64,000 bases of DNA. Origin: Marixanthomonas sp002364245 (GTDB lineage Bacteria; Bacteroidota; Bacteroidia; Flavobacteriales; Flavobacteriaceae). A program made the position numbers and the translations under genes. Below, piece by piece: positions 1-8,346 of this stretch (the stretch's first letter is position 1; each line of letters begins with the position of its first letter). The notes beneath the pieces are model-generated. The model did not search any database. It had not been told where the DNA came from and saw only the letters and a program-made list of their open reading frames with translations. Location of the stretch: the NCBI GenBank assembly GCA_963973455.1, contig CAXAZF010000003.1, positions 124,001 through 188,000 of the forward strand, given 5' to 3'.

Positions 1-509
1 CATTTAAAAATATAATTGCTCTTTGTACTGTTTCCTTGGTATTGTTAAGTTTTTCAAACTGTGGCAGCAGCCAGACAAATTCCTATAAACTTACGCAAGA
101 CCCGCCGTTTACCATTGACGATGTTTATTATCAAGATTGGGTAGCCGGTGTGCAAGATGGTGGTTCGGGGACGAACGTTCATATTACGTTTAAAGATTTT
201 ACTGAAGATGTGATGATTGATAGTATTTATTTCAGAAATAAAATTGAAAAAGCTAAAAATTCACCCCAAGCAAGAAAGCAATACATAGGGTATTTTAAAA
301 AGAAAACAAATCGGGATATTGTAATGGACAGCGACCCCAAAAAAGAAGCACAAAACATACCACCAGAACCATTTCCTTTTAAGTTAGCAGATAACGAAGC
401 CGTTGTGAGCTATATACAAAACGGGATAACCAACTATTACAAAATCACTAATATACGTCGAAAAGAGATGCTTGCCTATCCACAAAGCAATGCCCCGTCA
501 GATAACTAA
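1..509 (+). CDS. Uncharacterised lipoprotein, 5' end cut by the window
   Basis: The reading frame is open from the left edge. The first in-window residues (FKNIIALCTVSLVLL) form the hydrophobic core of a signal peptide, followed by SFSNC-GSS, which looks like a lipobox although Asn just before the Cys is unusual. The true start codon must lie just left of the window; the internal TTG at 36 is not a real start. The mature part, about 145 residues, is polar and has no domain I recognise. It lies 68 bp upstream of a flippase on the same strand, so a cell-surface or envelope role is plausible. Function unknown. Confidence 0.75.
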   Translation, partial: FKNIIALCTVSLVLLSFSNCGSSQTNSYKLTQDPPFTIDDVYYQDWVAGVQDGGSGTNVHITFKDFTEDVMIDSIYFRNKIEKAKNSPQARKQYIGYFKKKTNRDIVMDSDPKKEAQNIPPEPFPFKLADNEAVVSYIQNGITNYYKITNIRRKEMLAYPQSNAPSDN

Positions 510-577
510 GGAATCACATCACGTTTAATTGATAACGGTAATAATTTCAATACTTTTACGCTTCAAAATAGAATAGG

Positions 578-2038
578 TTGAGCGTTTTTAAAAAACTATT
601 TAAGCAAACTTTTGTGTACGGCCTTGCTACTGTCCTTCCAAGGGCCTTGGCGGTCATTTTGGTGCCATTGTATGTTTCGGTGTTAGGAACCGAGCAATAT
701 GGTATCTACGCTTCTTTAATGGCTTTTTTAATCTTAGGAAACGTTTTGCTTTCCTATGGAATGGAAACTGCTTTTTTTCGGTTTGTTAATAAACACGCAG
801 AACAGAAAAACCAAGTTCAGTCTACGGCATTGACTTCGCTTACCATTTCAACGCTTTTATTTTTATCCATTACTTTGTTTTTTGATGATTCGTTGGCAAC
901 ATTTCTTCAGTTTAAAGCAGAATATGTTACGTATGGATTGCTTATTTTGGCTTTAGATGCTTTGGCTGTTCTGCCTTTTGTATGGTACCGAGCCAATGAA
1001 AAACCGATGAAGTATGCGGTCATCAAAATCTTTAATGTCTGTGTCAATTTAGGCTTTAACCTCTTTTTCTTTTTAATACTCCCCGGTTGGGCAGAAAGTG
1101 CTCCAGATTCGTTTTGGAATACAATTTATTCCGAAGAAAATAAAGTGGCCTACGTGTTTATTGCCAATTTAATCGCTAGTGCTATTACGTTGGTTGTATT
1201 GCTTCCGTTGTACATTAAAATAGGTTTTGGTTTTAGTAAAACCATCTGGAAAGGGATGTTTAAATACGCCTTTCCGGTATTAATTGCTGGTATTGCATTT
1301 TCAATAAACGAGGCGTTTGACAAAATTTTACTGAAATATCTATTACCAGAAAACATCGCGGAAGCCGAAGTTGGTGTTTACGCAGCTTGTTATAAACTCG
1401 GTGTTTTTATGACTCTTTTTGCTACCGCGTTCCGGTTGGGGATTGAACCGTTTTTCTTTAACCACGCAGAAAGTAAAAACGCCAAACAAACCTATGCAAC
1501 GATTACCAAGTATTTTACTATTTTCGGAAGCATCATTCTGCTGTTTGTTATTGTGTATATTGATGTTTTTAAGCGGATTTTAATCCCGAAATCTGAATAT
1601 TGGGTAGCACTTTCTGTTGTACCGCTTATCTTATTGGCAAACTTATTTTTGGGTATTTACCATAACCTTTCCGTTTGGTACAAAGTGACAGATCGCACTA
1701 AATTTGGAGCATATATTTCAGTGTTTGGGGCATTGGTGACTTTAGGGCTTAACTTTGCGCTAATACCGATAATTAGTTATCAAGGATCGGCCATAGCTAC
1801 ATTAGCAGCGTACGGGAGTATGATGCTACTTTCGTACTTTTTTGGGCAACGAAATTATGCCGTACCGTACGATGTAAAAAGAATAGGTGGGTATTTACTG
1901 CTCGCAACGGCATTTTCAGTACTTTCCTTCTATGTTTTTGAAAGCAATTTAGTGATAGGTACTGCTTTATTATTGGTATTTTTGTTATTAGTTTTCTTTT
2001 CTGAAAAGAAAGAATTTAAAAGTATTCTGAAACGATAG
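578..2038 (+). CDS. Oligosaccharide/O-antigen flippase (Wzx-like, MOP superfamily)
   Basis: This 486-residue polytopic membrane protein has 12-14 hydrophobic segments from residue 10 to the C-terminus. Its opening (FKQTFVYGLATVLPRALAV) and the segment LGTEQYGIYASLMAF are typical of the polysaccharide biosynthesis/MATE-like flippases that move lipid-linked glycans across the inner membrane. The start is a TTG; no ATG occurs early enough to keep the first membrane helix. It precedes hemB by 27 bp. In many Bacteroidota a flippase of this kind sits directly before dut, TPR, DUF4292 and EnvC-like genes, which here lie about 17 kb downstream. The exact substrate cannot be told from the sequence. 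Confidence 0.88.
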   Translation: MSVFKKLFKQTFVYGLATVLPRALAVILVPLYVSVLGTEQYGIYASLMAFLILGNVLLSYGMETAFFRFVNKHAEQKNQVQSTALTSLTISTLLFLSITLFFDDSLATFLQFKAEYVTYGLLILALDALAVLPFVWYRANEKPMKYAVIKIFNVCVNLGFNLFFFLILPGWAESAPDSFWNTIYSEENKVAYVFIANLIASAITLVVLLPLYIKIGFGFSKTIWKGMFKYAFPVLIAGIAFSINEAFDKILLKYLLPENIAEAEVGVYAACYKLGVFMTLFATAFRLGIEPFFFNHAESKNAKQTYATITKYFTIFGSIILLFVIVYIDVFKRILIPKSEYWVALSVVPLILLANLFLGIYHNLSVWYKVTDRTKFGAYISVFGALVTLGLNFALIPIISYQGSAIATLAAYGSMMLLSYFFGQRNYAVPYDVKRIGGYLLLATAFSVLSFYVFESNLVIGTALLLVFLLLVFFSEKKEFKSILKR

Positions 2039-2065
2039 TTTCTGTTAAACCTGAATTCATAATAT

Positions 2066-3055
2066 ATGTATCCATTACGAAGAAATCGAAGATTACGAAC
2101 AACCAAAGCTGTTAGAAGTTTAGTAAGGGAAACCACTATTTCGCCAAACGACTTTTTGGTTCCGTTATTTGTAGTTGAAGGAAAAGGAGTGAAAGAAGAA
2201 ATTGCTTCGATGCCCAATTATTATCGATACAGTTTAGATTTATTGGCTAAAGAGGTAAAGGAACTTTGGAGCTTAGGATTAAAATCGGTCTTACTTTTTG
2301 TAAAAGTGCCCGAAAATTTAAAAGATAACAGTGGAACAGAAGCGTTAAACGCCGAAGGATTAATGCAACGTGCCATTAAAACTGTAAAAGATGCTGTGCC
2401 AGAAATGTTGGTGATGACCGATGTGGCGCTAGACCCCTATTCAATTTTTGGTCACGATGGTATTGTTTCCGAAGGGAAAATAATAAATGATGACACTACA
2501 GCAATTTTAGCCGAAATGGCATTATCGCACGCAAAAGCCGGAGCCGATTTTGTAGCGCCCAGCGATATGATGGACGGACGTATTTTTGAAATGCGAACGC
2601 TGCTTGAAGACGAGGGTTTTCACGATATCGGAATTATGAGCTACAGTGCCAAATATGCTTCTGCTTTTTACGGTCCGTTCCGTGATGCCTTAGATTCTGC
2701 ACCGGTCGATAAAAAAGACATTCCAAAAAATAAAAGCAGCTATCAAATGGATTATGCCAACCGGGAAGAAGCCATTAAAGAAACCTTGATGGACATTGAA
2801 GAAGGTGCCGATATTGTGATGGTAAAACCAGGACTGTGCTATTTAGATATTGTCCGTGACATTCGTAATGCGGTCAACGTTCCCGTGGCAGTGTATCAAG
2901 TAAGTGGCGAATATGCCATGATAAAAGCTGCCGCTGAAAAAGGCTGGTTAGATCATGATGCTGTAGTGCTAGAACAAATTACCGCTATAAAAAGAGCTGG
3001 GGCAAGTATTATTACCAGCTATTTTGCCAAAGATGTTGCGAAGCTACTGTCTTAA
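2066..3055 (+). CDS. hemB: Delta-aminolevulinic acid dehydratase (porphobilinogen synthase)
   Basis: It condenses two 5-aminolevulinate molecules to porphobilinogen, the second common step of heme synthesis. At 329 residues it is full length for the family. The two active-site lysines are visible: K196 in SYSAKYASAF and K254 in VMVKPGLCYLD, the Schiff-base lysine. The metal region reads DVALDPYSIFGHDG (about 119-132), with Asp instead of the cysteine triad of zinc enzymes, so it belongs to the magnesium/no-zinc type known from Pseudomonas. It lies apart from the main hem operon at 11.9 kb, and with hemH and hemJ forms a loose heme neighbourhood. Confidence 0.96.
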   Translation: MYPLRRNRRLRTTKAVRSLVRETTISPNDFLVPLFVVEGKGVKEEIASMPNYYRYSLDLLAKEVKELWSLGLKSVLLFVKVPENLKDNSGTEALNAEGLMQRAIKTVKDAVPEMLVMTDVALDPYSIFGHDGIVSEGKIINDDTTAILAEMALSHAKAGADFVAPSDMMDGRIFEMRTLLEDEGFHDIGIMSYSAKYASAFYGPFRDALDSAPVDKKDIPKNKSSYQMDYANREEAIKETLMDIEEGADIVMVKPGLCYLDIVRDIRNAVNVPVAVYQVSGEYAMIKAAAEKGWLDHDAVVLEQITAIKRAGASIITSYFAKDVAKLLS

Positions 3056-3078
3056 TAACTAGTAATTTTAATACAATT

Positions 3079-3112
3079 TTGGCACTCTCAATTCTATTTC
3101 TACATACCTTTG
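3079..3112 (+). promoter_or_regulatory. Flavobacterial promoter for the 3117 gene
   Basis: A TTG at 3079-3081 is followed after 23 bp by TACCTTTG at 3105-3112, a perfect match to the Bacteroidota minus-7 consensus TAnnTTTG. Only 4 nt separate the box from the GTG start at 3117, so the transcript is predicted to be leaderless or nearly so. The match is seen in sequence; the activity is inferred. Confidence 0.6.
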
Positions 3113-3116
3113 TTTC

Positions 3117-3470
3117 GTGAAACAATTTAAAGCACATATAAGCTATTTCTTTTTACTTGTAAGCCTGTTTTTGATTTCGGGTAATGCTTTTGCTGTTTCA
3201 AACGTATCTAATGAATCCTCAACCTCTCAAGAAACAAGGTTTAGTGTCGATTCATTTTCGAAACAACTTTATTTTCACGAAGTATCGGTTATTGAGGTAT
3301 CCTATCAACAAACGGATGAGCCTATAAATCCGTTTGTTTTATTTTATCAGCCGCTAGAACTTACAGAGGCTACCAATTATAACACTTCTAATAAGCTCGA
3401 TTATTTTCCGCAACGGAATCTTAAAAAGCGAATTCAAGAGCAGTTATATCCTTTTCATTTTTTTTGGTGA
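3117..3470 (+). CDS. Small exported protein of unknown function
   Basis: This 117-residue ORF starts at GTG. Residues 1-26 form a clear signal peptide (positively charged start, hydrophobic core FFLLVSLFLISG, cleavage site AFA before VSN). The mature part is short and polar and ends in the aromatic run YPFHFFW, so it is probably a periplasmic or secreted protein. I recognise no domain. A perfect minus-7 box just upstream and two hairpins downstream (3498-3554) suggest a single-gene transcription unit between hemB and the next membrane protein. It could be lineage-specific. Confidence 0.6.
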   Translation: MKQFKAHISYFFLLVSLFLISGNAFAVSNVSNESSTSQETRFSVDSFSKQLYFHEVSVIEVSYQQTDEPINPFVLFYQPLELTEATNYNTSNKLDYFPQRNLKKRIQEQLYPFHFFW

Positions 3471-3497
3471 ATGTTTCTTTTTCTGAAACAATAAACA

Positions 3498-3524
3498 GCC
3501 GGATTACTTAATAATAATCCCGGC
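3498..3524 (+). terminator. Hairpin after the 3117 gene
   Basis: GCCGGATTA (3498-3506) pairs with TAATCCCGGC (3515-3524) with one bulged base. No T-run follows, so it is a weak terminator or an mRNA 3' stabilising hairpin. Confidence 0.35.
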
Positions 3525-3527
3525 AAT

Positions 3528-3554
3528 ACGTGTTTTATACTATTTAAAACACGT
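3528..3554. repeat. Perfect 10-bp inverted repeat between two small genes
   Basis: ACGTGTTTTA (3528-3537) and TAAAACACGT (3545-3554) are exact reverse complements around a 7-nt spacer. It lies 40 bp upstream of the 3594 start and directly behind the previous hairpin. It could be an operator for the downstream gene or a second hairpin of a two-stem 3' end. No T-run follows. Confidence 0.5.
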
Positions 3555-3593
3555 CATACTTTCACTAAAAATTAATTTAAAATTTTAAAAAAA

Positions 3594-4055
3594 ATGGAAA
3601 CAAGTTCCACCCTTATTGGGCTCTTCATATTGTTATTATTTATGGTGCCTATAGTATTCGTAATTATTAAAAGCAGTTCAACCGAAAAAAAACTTAAAAA
3701 GAGTTTACAAAATTTGGCATCCCAAAATGGAGTAACAATAAATACTTCTGAAGTGATAGGCAATACTCTTATCGGTCTGGACGAGAACGTTCATAAATTA
3801 GTGTTCTCTTATAAAAATAAGTTGACAGACACCTTTAAAATGGTCGATTTAAGCACTGTAAATGAGTGCCGGGTCGCTACATTTAAAGAACGTAAACAAC
3901 CTTTATCTCGTGTTGCTTTGGAATTGAGAAGCCCATCTGCTACAGATGAAATTATCTTCTATGAAGAAAATGACGACTCATCACCTTCAACAGATGCCGA
4001 AGTTTGCCTGAACCGAGCAAATTATTGGGAAAAGATGGTAAAACAACAAATGTAG
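3594..4055 (+). CDS. Uncharacterised single-pass membrane protein
   Basis: The product has 153 residues. One transmembrane helix covers about residues 7-25 (LIGLFILLLFMVPIVFVII), followed by a Lys-rich cytoplasmic stretch and a soluble domain of about 120 residues without recognisable motifs. The C-terminal part (DAEVCLNRANYWEKMV) is amphipathic. A strong terminator at 4080-4109 closes the unit, so it is transcribed alone or with the preceding small gene. Function unknown. Confidence 0.65.
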   Translation: METSSTLIGLFILLLFMVPIVFVIIKSSSTEKKLKKSLQNLASQNGVTINTSEVIGNTLIGLDENVHKLVFSYKNKLTDTFKMVDLSTVNECRVATFKERKQPLSRVALELRSPSATDEIIFYEENDDSSPSTDAEVCLNRANYWEKMVKQQM

Positions 4056-4079
4056 TAAGCAGTGATTGATTGATTTTGG

Positions 4080-4109
4080 AAAAAGGGGCGACTTTTTGCC
4101 CCTTTTTTT
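4080..4109 (+). terminator. Rho-independent terminator
   Basis: AAAAAGGGGC (4080-4089) pairs with GCCCC plus the T-run at 4098-4109 around an 8-nt loop. It is a GC stem followed directly by seven T, placed 25 bp after the 3594-4055 gene. Confidence 0.9.
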
Positions 4110-4181
4110 ATGTTATTAACATTACCTTGCCATAAAATCGCCATTAAATTTTTATTTTAGTCAAAATTTATCTTTAAAGGA

Positions 4182-5297
4182 ATGACACTACTCATACTGT
4201 ATGCTCTTATATCCATTTTCTTTTCATTTCTCTGCTCTATTTTAGAAGCAGCTCTCTTAAGCTTTACGCCCACATACATAAAAATGAAAAAAAATGAAGG
4301 GAAAAATTATGCCTTGACCTTGGCTAATTTTAAAAAGGATATTGATAAGCCTCTTATCGCTATTTTAACCCTCAATACCATAGCCCATACCGTGGGAGCC
4401 ATTTTAGTTGGTGTACAAGCTGAAAAAGTATGGCCTTCTGGAGGTATGGTAGGTATTGTTTCGGCAATAATGACGGTATTGATTTTAATTGTTTCTGAAA
4501 TTATCCCCAAAACAATAGGTGCTACCTACTGGAAATCCTTGGGTAATTTTACTGCTAAATTTTTAAAGATTATCATATTTCCACTTAAGTATACAGGTAT
4601 TTTATGGCTTTTAATGCTTACCACTAGGCTTATTGGTAAATCTGCTCACGTAAGTACCATGAGTAGGGAAGAGTTTATTGCAATTACCGATGCTGCAGAA
4701 GAAGAAGGTGTTTTTGAAGAAAATGAGACTACAGTAATTAAAAATCTATTGGTGTTTAAATCGGTTAAAGCAAAAGATGTAATGACCCCTTTTCCAGTAG
4801 TAACGCTGGAAAATGAAGACATGTCGTTGAAAAATTTTCACTCCCAACATAAAAACCTGCGTTTTTCAAGAATTCCCGTGTATCGTGAAAAAACACATAA
4901 TATAACCGGTTTTGTACTTCGTGATGATATTTTAGAACAAATTGTGGAAGAGCATGGTGAAATGCAATTAATGGAATTAAAGCGTGAGATATTTGTAGTA
5001 GATGCCGATAAGCCCATTCCAGACTTGTTCGAAACGTTTATTAAACAACGCGTTCACATCGCTTCGGTTGTTGATGAATTTGGAAATACTATTGGCGTGG
5101 TTACTATGGAGGATATCATTGAAACTCTCTTAGGTCTCGAAATTATGGACGAAAGTGATGCCATTGAGGATATGCAGGTACAAGCTCGTAAAAACTGGGA
5201 ACGCCGTGCTAAGCGCATGGGGATTGAGCTCAGTGATATTCCTGAAAAAGATTTTAAGCAAGAAGAAGAGAACACCAAAGATCAAGGCCCATCGTGA
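4182..5297 (+). CDS. CNNM (DUF21) / CBS-pair membrane protein, CorC/HlyC type
   Basis: This 371-residue protein has a CNNM/DUF21 membrane domain in about residues 1-150, with four hydrophobic helices and the conserved SEIIPKTIGATYW segment. A tandem CBS pair follows at about 195-315 (VMTPFPVV, FSRIPVY, VDEFGNTIGVVTMEDI). The C-terminal CorC/HlyC (transporter-associated) domain of longer relatives is missing; after the CBS pair comes only a charged tail of about 50 residues. The family is linked to Mg2+/Co2+ export, and in flavobacteria the relative GldE supports gliding, but this protein is shorter than GldE. Its last codons overlap the start of the next gene by 4 nt (GTGA), so the two are translationally coupled. 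Confidence 0.88.
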   Translation: MTLLILYALISIFFSFLCSILEAALLSFTPTYIKMKKNEGKNYALTLANFKKDIDKPLIAILTLNTIAHTVGAILVGVQAEKVWPSGGMVGIVSAIMTVLILIVSEIIPKTIGATYWKSLGNFTAKFLKIIIFPLKYTGILWLLMLTTRLIGKSAHVSTMSREEFIAITDAAEEEGVFEENETTVIKNLLVFKSVKAKDVMTPFPVVTLENEDMSLKNFHSQHKNLRFSRIPVYREKTHNITGFVLRDDILEQIVEEHGEMQLMELKREIFVVDADKPIPDLFETFIKQRVHIASVVDEFGNTIGVVTMEDIIETLLGLEIMDESDAIEDMQVQARKNWERRAKRMGIELSDIPEKDFKQEEENTKDQGPS

Positions 5298-5779
5298 AAA
5301 TCGCCTATTTAGAAAGTCCGATAGGTTGGATGGAATTGAAAGGCGATGTCTCTGGTTTGGTCTCAGCAATATTTGTCGAAAACGAAATTTCTTCAAAAAC
5401 AACTACTTCAGAAACACTTCCTGAACCGCTTCAAAAAGCACTTCAACAACTAACCGAATATTTTGAAGGCAATCGAAAGGATTTTAATATTCCATTAAAT
5501 CCACAAGGAACGGAATTTCAACAAAAAGTGTGGAGCCAATTGCAGAAAATCCCTTTCAGTAAAACCACCAGCTATCAAAAAATGGCAAATGCTTTGGGTG
5601 ATCCAAAAGTGATACGGGCAGCTGCTTCAGCAAATGGAAAAAATCCAATTTCTATAATTATTCCTTGCCACCGTGTTATTGGCAGTGATGGCTCGTTAAC
5701 CGGATATGCAGGAGGTTTACACCGTAAAAAATGGTTGCTGCAACACGAAAGTCCAGTTAAACAGGGAGAGTTGTTTTAG
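5294..5779 (+). CDS. ogt: Methylated-DNA-[protein]-cysteine S-methyltransferase
   Basis: It repairs O6-alkylguanine in DNA by suicidal transfer of the alkyl group to its own cysteine. At 161 residues it has the normal size for an Ogt-type enzyme without an Ada domain. The active-site motif PCHRVIG places the acceptor at C125, preceded by the DNA-binding helix-turn-helix with the arginine finger (VIRAAASANGKNP). GTG start, overlapping the CNNM gene by 4 nt. The pairing with a membrane transporter-like gene is not functionally obvious. Confidence 0.95.
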   Translation: MKIAYLESPIGWMELKGDVSGLVSAIFVENEISSKTTTSETLPEPLQKALQQLTEYFEGNRKDFNIPLNPQGTEFQQKVWSQLQKIPFSKTTSYQKMANALGDPKVIRAAASANGKNPISIIIPCHRVIGSDGSLTGYAGGLHRKKWLLQHESPVKQGELF

Positions 5780-5826
5780 CCTTTCTTTTCATTCACTATT
5801 CAATTAGTTTACTAATACTGTTTCTT

Positions 5827-5834
5827 TATATTTG
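5827..5834 (+). promoter_or_regulatory. Minus-7 promoter box for the serine hydrolase
   Basis: TATATTTG matches TAnnTTTG perfectly and lies 19 nt before the ATG at 5854. No good minus-33 TTG is seen at the right distance. Confidence 0.45.
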
Positions 5835-5853
5835 ATTGTAAATTCTATTCTTT

Positions 5854-6999
5854 ATGAAGAAATTTCTCTCTTGGTTTGTAGGTATCGTTGCTGCAATCAT
5901 ACTTGTTTTATACCTAACCGATTATAATTACGTATTAAAAGGCATCCGGGTGGTTTATCTTACCGGTCATACTACAGCCTTTATAGACGACTTTAAGTAT
6001 TTTGAAAGTGAAACTATTTCAGCAAGTAGTAATCCGCAGCCTTGGCCCAAAGCCGAAGATTACAATACTGTAGAGCCAACTGAAACACTTGCCCAAACAA
6101 ATGAAGCATTGGGTACTGTTGCATTTTTAATCATTAAAAACGACAGTATTTGGTATGAAAACTATGCTGAAGGTTATAGCGAAACCTCACAAACCAATTC
6201 GTTTTCCATGGCAAAAAGTGTGATTTCTGCCTTACTGGGCAAAGCAATTGACGATGGGTACATTAAAAGTTTAGATCAACCTGTTGGTGACTTTTATCCT
6301 GAATTTAAAAACACTAATTTAACAGTGGGAGATCTTTCTTCCATGTCGTCTGGCCTAAACTGGGACGAATCATACAAAAACCCATTCGGGGTCACGGCTC
6401 GTGCTTATTATGATGATAATCTAGCCGAAACCATTCTCCACCTAAAAGTGGTAGAAAATCCAGGGGAAAAGTATAAATATTTAAGTGGGAATACTCAATT
6501 GTTGGCAATGGTAATTCAGAAGGCTATTCAATCTACTAGTATGAATTTATCTTCATATTTACGGGAAAGCTTTTGGGGACCAATGGGTGCTGAAAACCCA
6601 GCTTTGTGGCAAGTGGATGATGAAGATCATCGTTTGGTGAAAGCATATTGTTGTATTGGCTCCAACGCGCGTGATTTTGCACGTTTTGGAAAGCTATACA
6701 AAGACTTCGGAAAATGGAACGAGAAACAACTATTGGATTCTGCTTTTGTGGCTAAATCCATAAGACCTCGATTTAAGGAAAGTCCAGAATATGGTTATGG
6801 ATTTTGGTTAAATAATCATAATGGGAAAGAAGTATTTGCCATGCGCGGTATTTTAGGACAGTATGTGATTGTAATTCCTGAAGATGACGTTATAATTGTT
6901 CGGTTAGGGCATCACCGTGGTAAAAAGGGTGACGATCCTTTCAGCAAGGATTTTTATACATATATGGAAGAAGCGTATAGTATGCTAGGTGCGAATTAG
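5854..6999 (+). CDS. Serine hydrolase of the beta-lactamase / penicillin-binding (class C) fold
   Basis: The product has 381 residues with an N-terminal hydrophobic segment (about 5-22) that acts as signal peptide or membrane anchor. The SxxK nucleophile motif is S118-M-A-K121 within NSFSMAKS, followed by the Tyr motif near Y209 (KYLSGN) and a late glycine-rich segment MRGILGQYV in the place of the KTG box. This arrangement fits the broad family of esterases, DD-peptidases and NylB-like amidases. The substrate cannot be inferred, and nothing points to true antibiotic resistance. It has its own minus-7 box. Confidence 0.85.
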   Translation: MKKFLSWFVGIVAAIILVLYLTDYNYVLKGIRVVYLTGHTTAFIDDFKYFESETISASSNPQPWPKAEDYNTVEPTETLAQTNEALGTVAFLIIKNDSIWYENYAEGYSETSQTNSFSMAKSVISALLGKAIDDGYIKSLDQPVGDFYPEFKNTNLTVGDLSSMSSGLNWDESYKNPFGVTARAYYDDNLAETILHLKVVENPGEKYKYLSGNTQLLAMVIQKAIQSTSMNLSSYLRESFWGPMGAENPALWQVDDEDHRLVKAYCCIGSNARDFARFGKLYKDFGKWNEKQLLDSAFVAKSIRPRFKESPEYGYGFWLNNHNGKEVFAMRGILGQYVIVIPEDDVIIVRLGHHRGKKGDDPFSKDFYTYMEEAYSMLGAN

Positions 7000-7048
7000 T
7001 AATTTTTTTGTAGTTTTAAATTCTCCCCGATTGTAAATTTTCAAAAGT

Positions 7049-7762
7049 ATGCTTACACGTATAAACCCGGAGCACGTATTGTTTCTGGATATTGAAACGG
7101 TGCCTCAACACAAAGATTATAATAGTCTTGATGATACAGCTAAACTGTTATGGGAACAAAAAACACAGTATCAACGTAAAGATGAATTTACTCCACAAGA
7201 GTTTTATGATAGAGCTGGTATTTGGGCAGAGTTTGGGAAAATTGTTTGTATTTCGGTAGGATATTTTAAAATGAAAGGCGACATCCGAAACTTTCGGGTG
7301 ACGAGTTTCCATGGAGAGGAAATAAAAATATTGCGGGAGTTTAAAAGCCTATTACAAACCCACTTTAATAAACCCCACCACGTACTGTGTGCCCACAACG
7401 GAAAAGAATTCGATTTTCCCTACATCGCCCGACGGATGATCATTCACGGAATAAGCTTGCCATTTAAATTAAACCTATTCGGAAAAAAACCGTGGGAAGT
7501 TCCGCATTTGGATACCTTAGAGCTATGGAAATTTGGCGATTATAAGACTTTTACATCCTTAAAGTTAATGGCATATGTAATGGGAATTCCTTCGCCAAAA
7601 GATGATATAGATGGCAGTGATGTACGAGATGTATATTATGAAGAGAATGATATAGATCGTATCATAATCTATTGTGAAAAAGATACTATTACCGTTGCGC
7701 AAATCTTCCTAAAACTTCGGAATGAAGAACTTTTAGATGAAGATGAGGTACTGTCGGTTTAA
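7049..7762 (+). CDS. 3'-5' exonuclease, DnaQ-like DEDDy family
   Basis: This 237-residue protein has all the signature acidic motifs of the RNase H-like proofreading fold: ExoI D14-I-E16 (FLDIETVP), ExoII around N117 and D122 (HNGKEFDFPYIARRM), and ExoIII Y208-x3-D212 (YCEKD), the DEDDy pattern. It resembles the stand-alone PolB-type exonuclease family often annotated as predicted 3'-5' exonuclease. It probably acts in DNA repair or RNA turnover; the substrate is unknown. Its stop codon shares the TTAA tetranucleotide with that of the convergent hemJ. Confidence 0.87.
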   Translation: MLTRINPEHVLFLDIETVPQHKDYNSLDDTAKLLWEQKTQYQRKDEFTPQEFYDRAGIWAEFGKIVCISVGYFKMKGDIRNFRVTSFHGEEIKILREFKSLLQTHFNKPHHVLCAHNGKEFDFPYIARRMIIHGISLPFKLNLFGKKPWEVPHLDTLELWKFGDYKTFTSLKLMAYVMGIPSPKDDIDGSDVRDVYYEENDIDRIIIYCEKDTITVAQIFLKLRNEELLDEDEVLSV

Positions 7763-8301
7763 GAATTACGGTTTTTCCGTAACCGTTTGTAAAATTTGTA
7801 GCCCAACATCAACAAAACTGAAAACGCAATAATTCCTAAAACTCCATAAATCCAGTTTATGGCATTACGCAACATTACCAAAAAGATGACAGCAAATAAG
7901 ATAATCGTGGCGCCTTCATTGAACAATCGCATAAAATTTGAGGAGTGTTTTACAATACCTTTTTGAAGCTGTTTATAAATTTGGTGGCATTTTAAATGAT
8001 ACAAAATCAAAAGAAACACAAAGCCTAATTTTACTTGCATCCAAGCATCGGTTAGGTAGAAGGGTCTCAATATAATTAGCCAAATGGCAAATCCTGTAGC
8101 CAATATTGCCGAAGGCCACGTGATAATTGTCCAAAGTCGATTGGCCATGATTTTAAGTTGCTTTCCTAAAATTTCTTTTTCGGGCGAAGGTTTTTCAGAA
8201 GCTTCAATTTGATATACAAAAAGCCGGACGATGTAAAATAATCCCGCAAACCAGGTGATTACAAAAATTAAATGCAGGGCTTTTATATAGTTGTATTCCA
8301 T
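7759..8301 (-). CDS. hemJ: Protoporphyrinogen IX oxidase HemJ (CopD/UPF0093 family)
   Basis: HemJ oxidises protoporphyrinogen IX to protoporphyrin IX in the membrane. The family core is clear: KALHLIFVITWFAGLFYI with H10, the WPSAILATG segment, WMQVKLG with K91, YHLKCHQIYKQLQ and FNEGAT. H10 and the lysine correspond to residues reported as essential in HemJ. At 180 residues it carries an extra C-terminal transmembrane helix (about 147-170) beyond the usual four. It supports the heme interpretation of the neighbourhood, since hemG or hemY is absent here. A perfect minus-7 box ends 4 nt before the ATG. Confidence 0.9.
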   Translation of the reverse strand: MEYNYIKALHLIFVITWFAGLFYIVRLFVYQIEASEKPSPEKEILGKQLKIMANRLWTIITWPSAILATGFAIWLIILRPFYLTDAWMQVKLGFVFLLILYHLKCHQIYKQLQKGIVKHSSNFMRLFNEGATIILFAVIFLVMLRNAINWIYGVLGIIAFSVLLMLGYKFYKRLRKNRNS

Positions 8302-8305
8302 TTTT

Positions 8306-8313
8306 CAAAGGTA
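8306..8313 (-). promoter_or_regulatory. Minus-7 box for hemJ, leaderless geometry
   Basis: The minus strand reads TACCTTTG, a perfect TAnnTTTG. Only 4 nt lie between the box and the hemJ ATG, which predicts a leaderless mRNA. A T-rich TTTTTG at 8329-8334 could serve as the minus-33 element but is closer than usual. Confidence 0.55.
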
Positions 8314-8346
8314 CTAATTTAGAAGCTTCAAAAATTATATCTGAAA

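Noticed and set aside
5130..5424. Overlapping ORFs of 89-90 codons around the CNNM/ogt junction
   Set aside because: Both lie over two well-supported genes in other frames and show no features.
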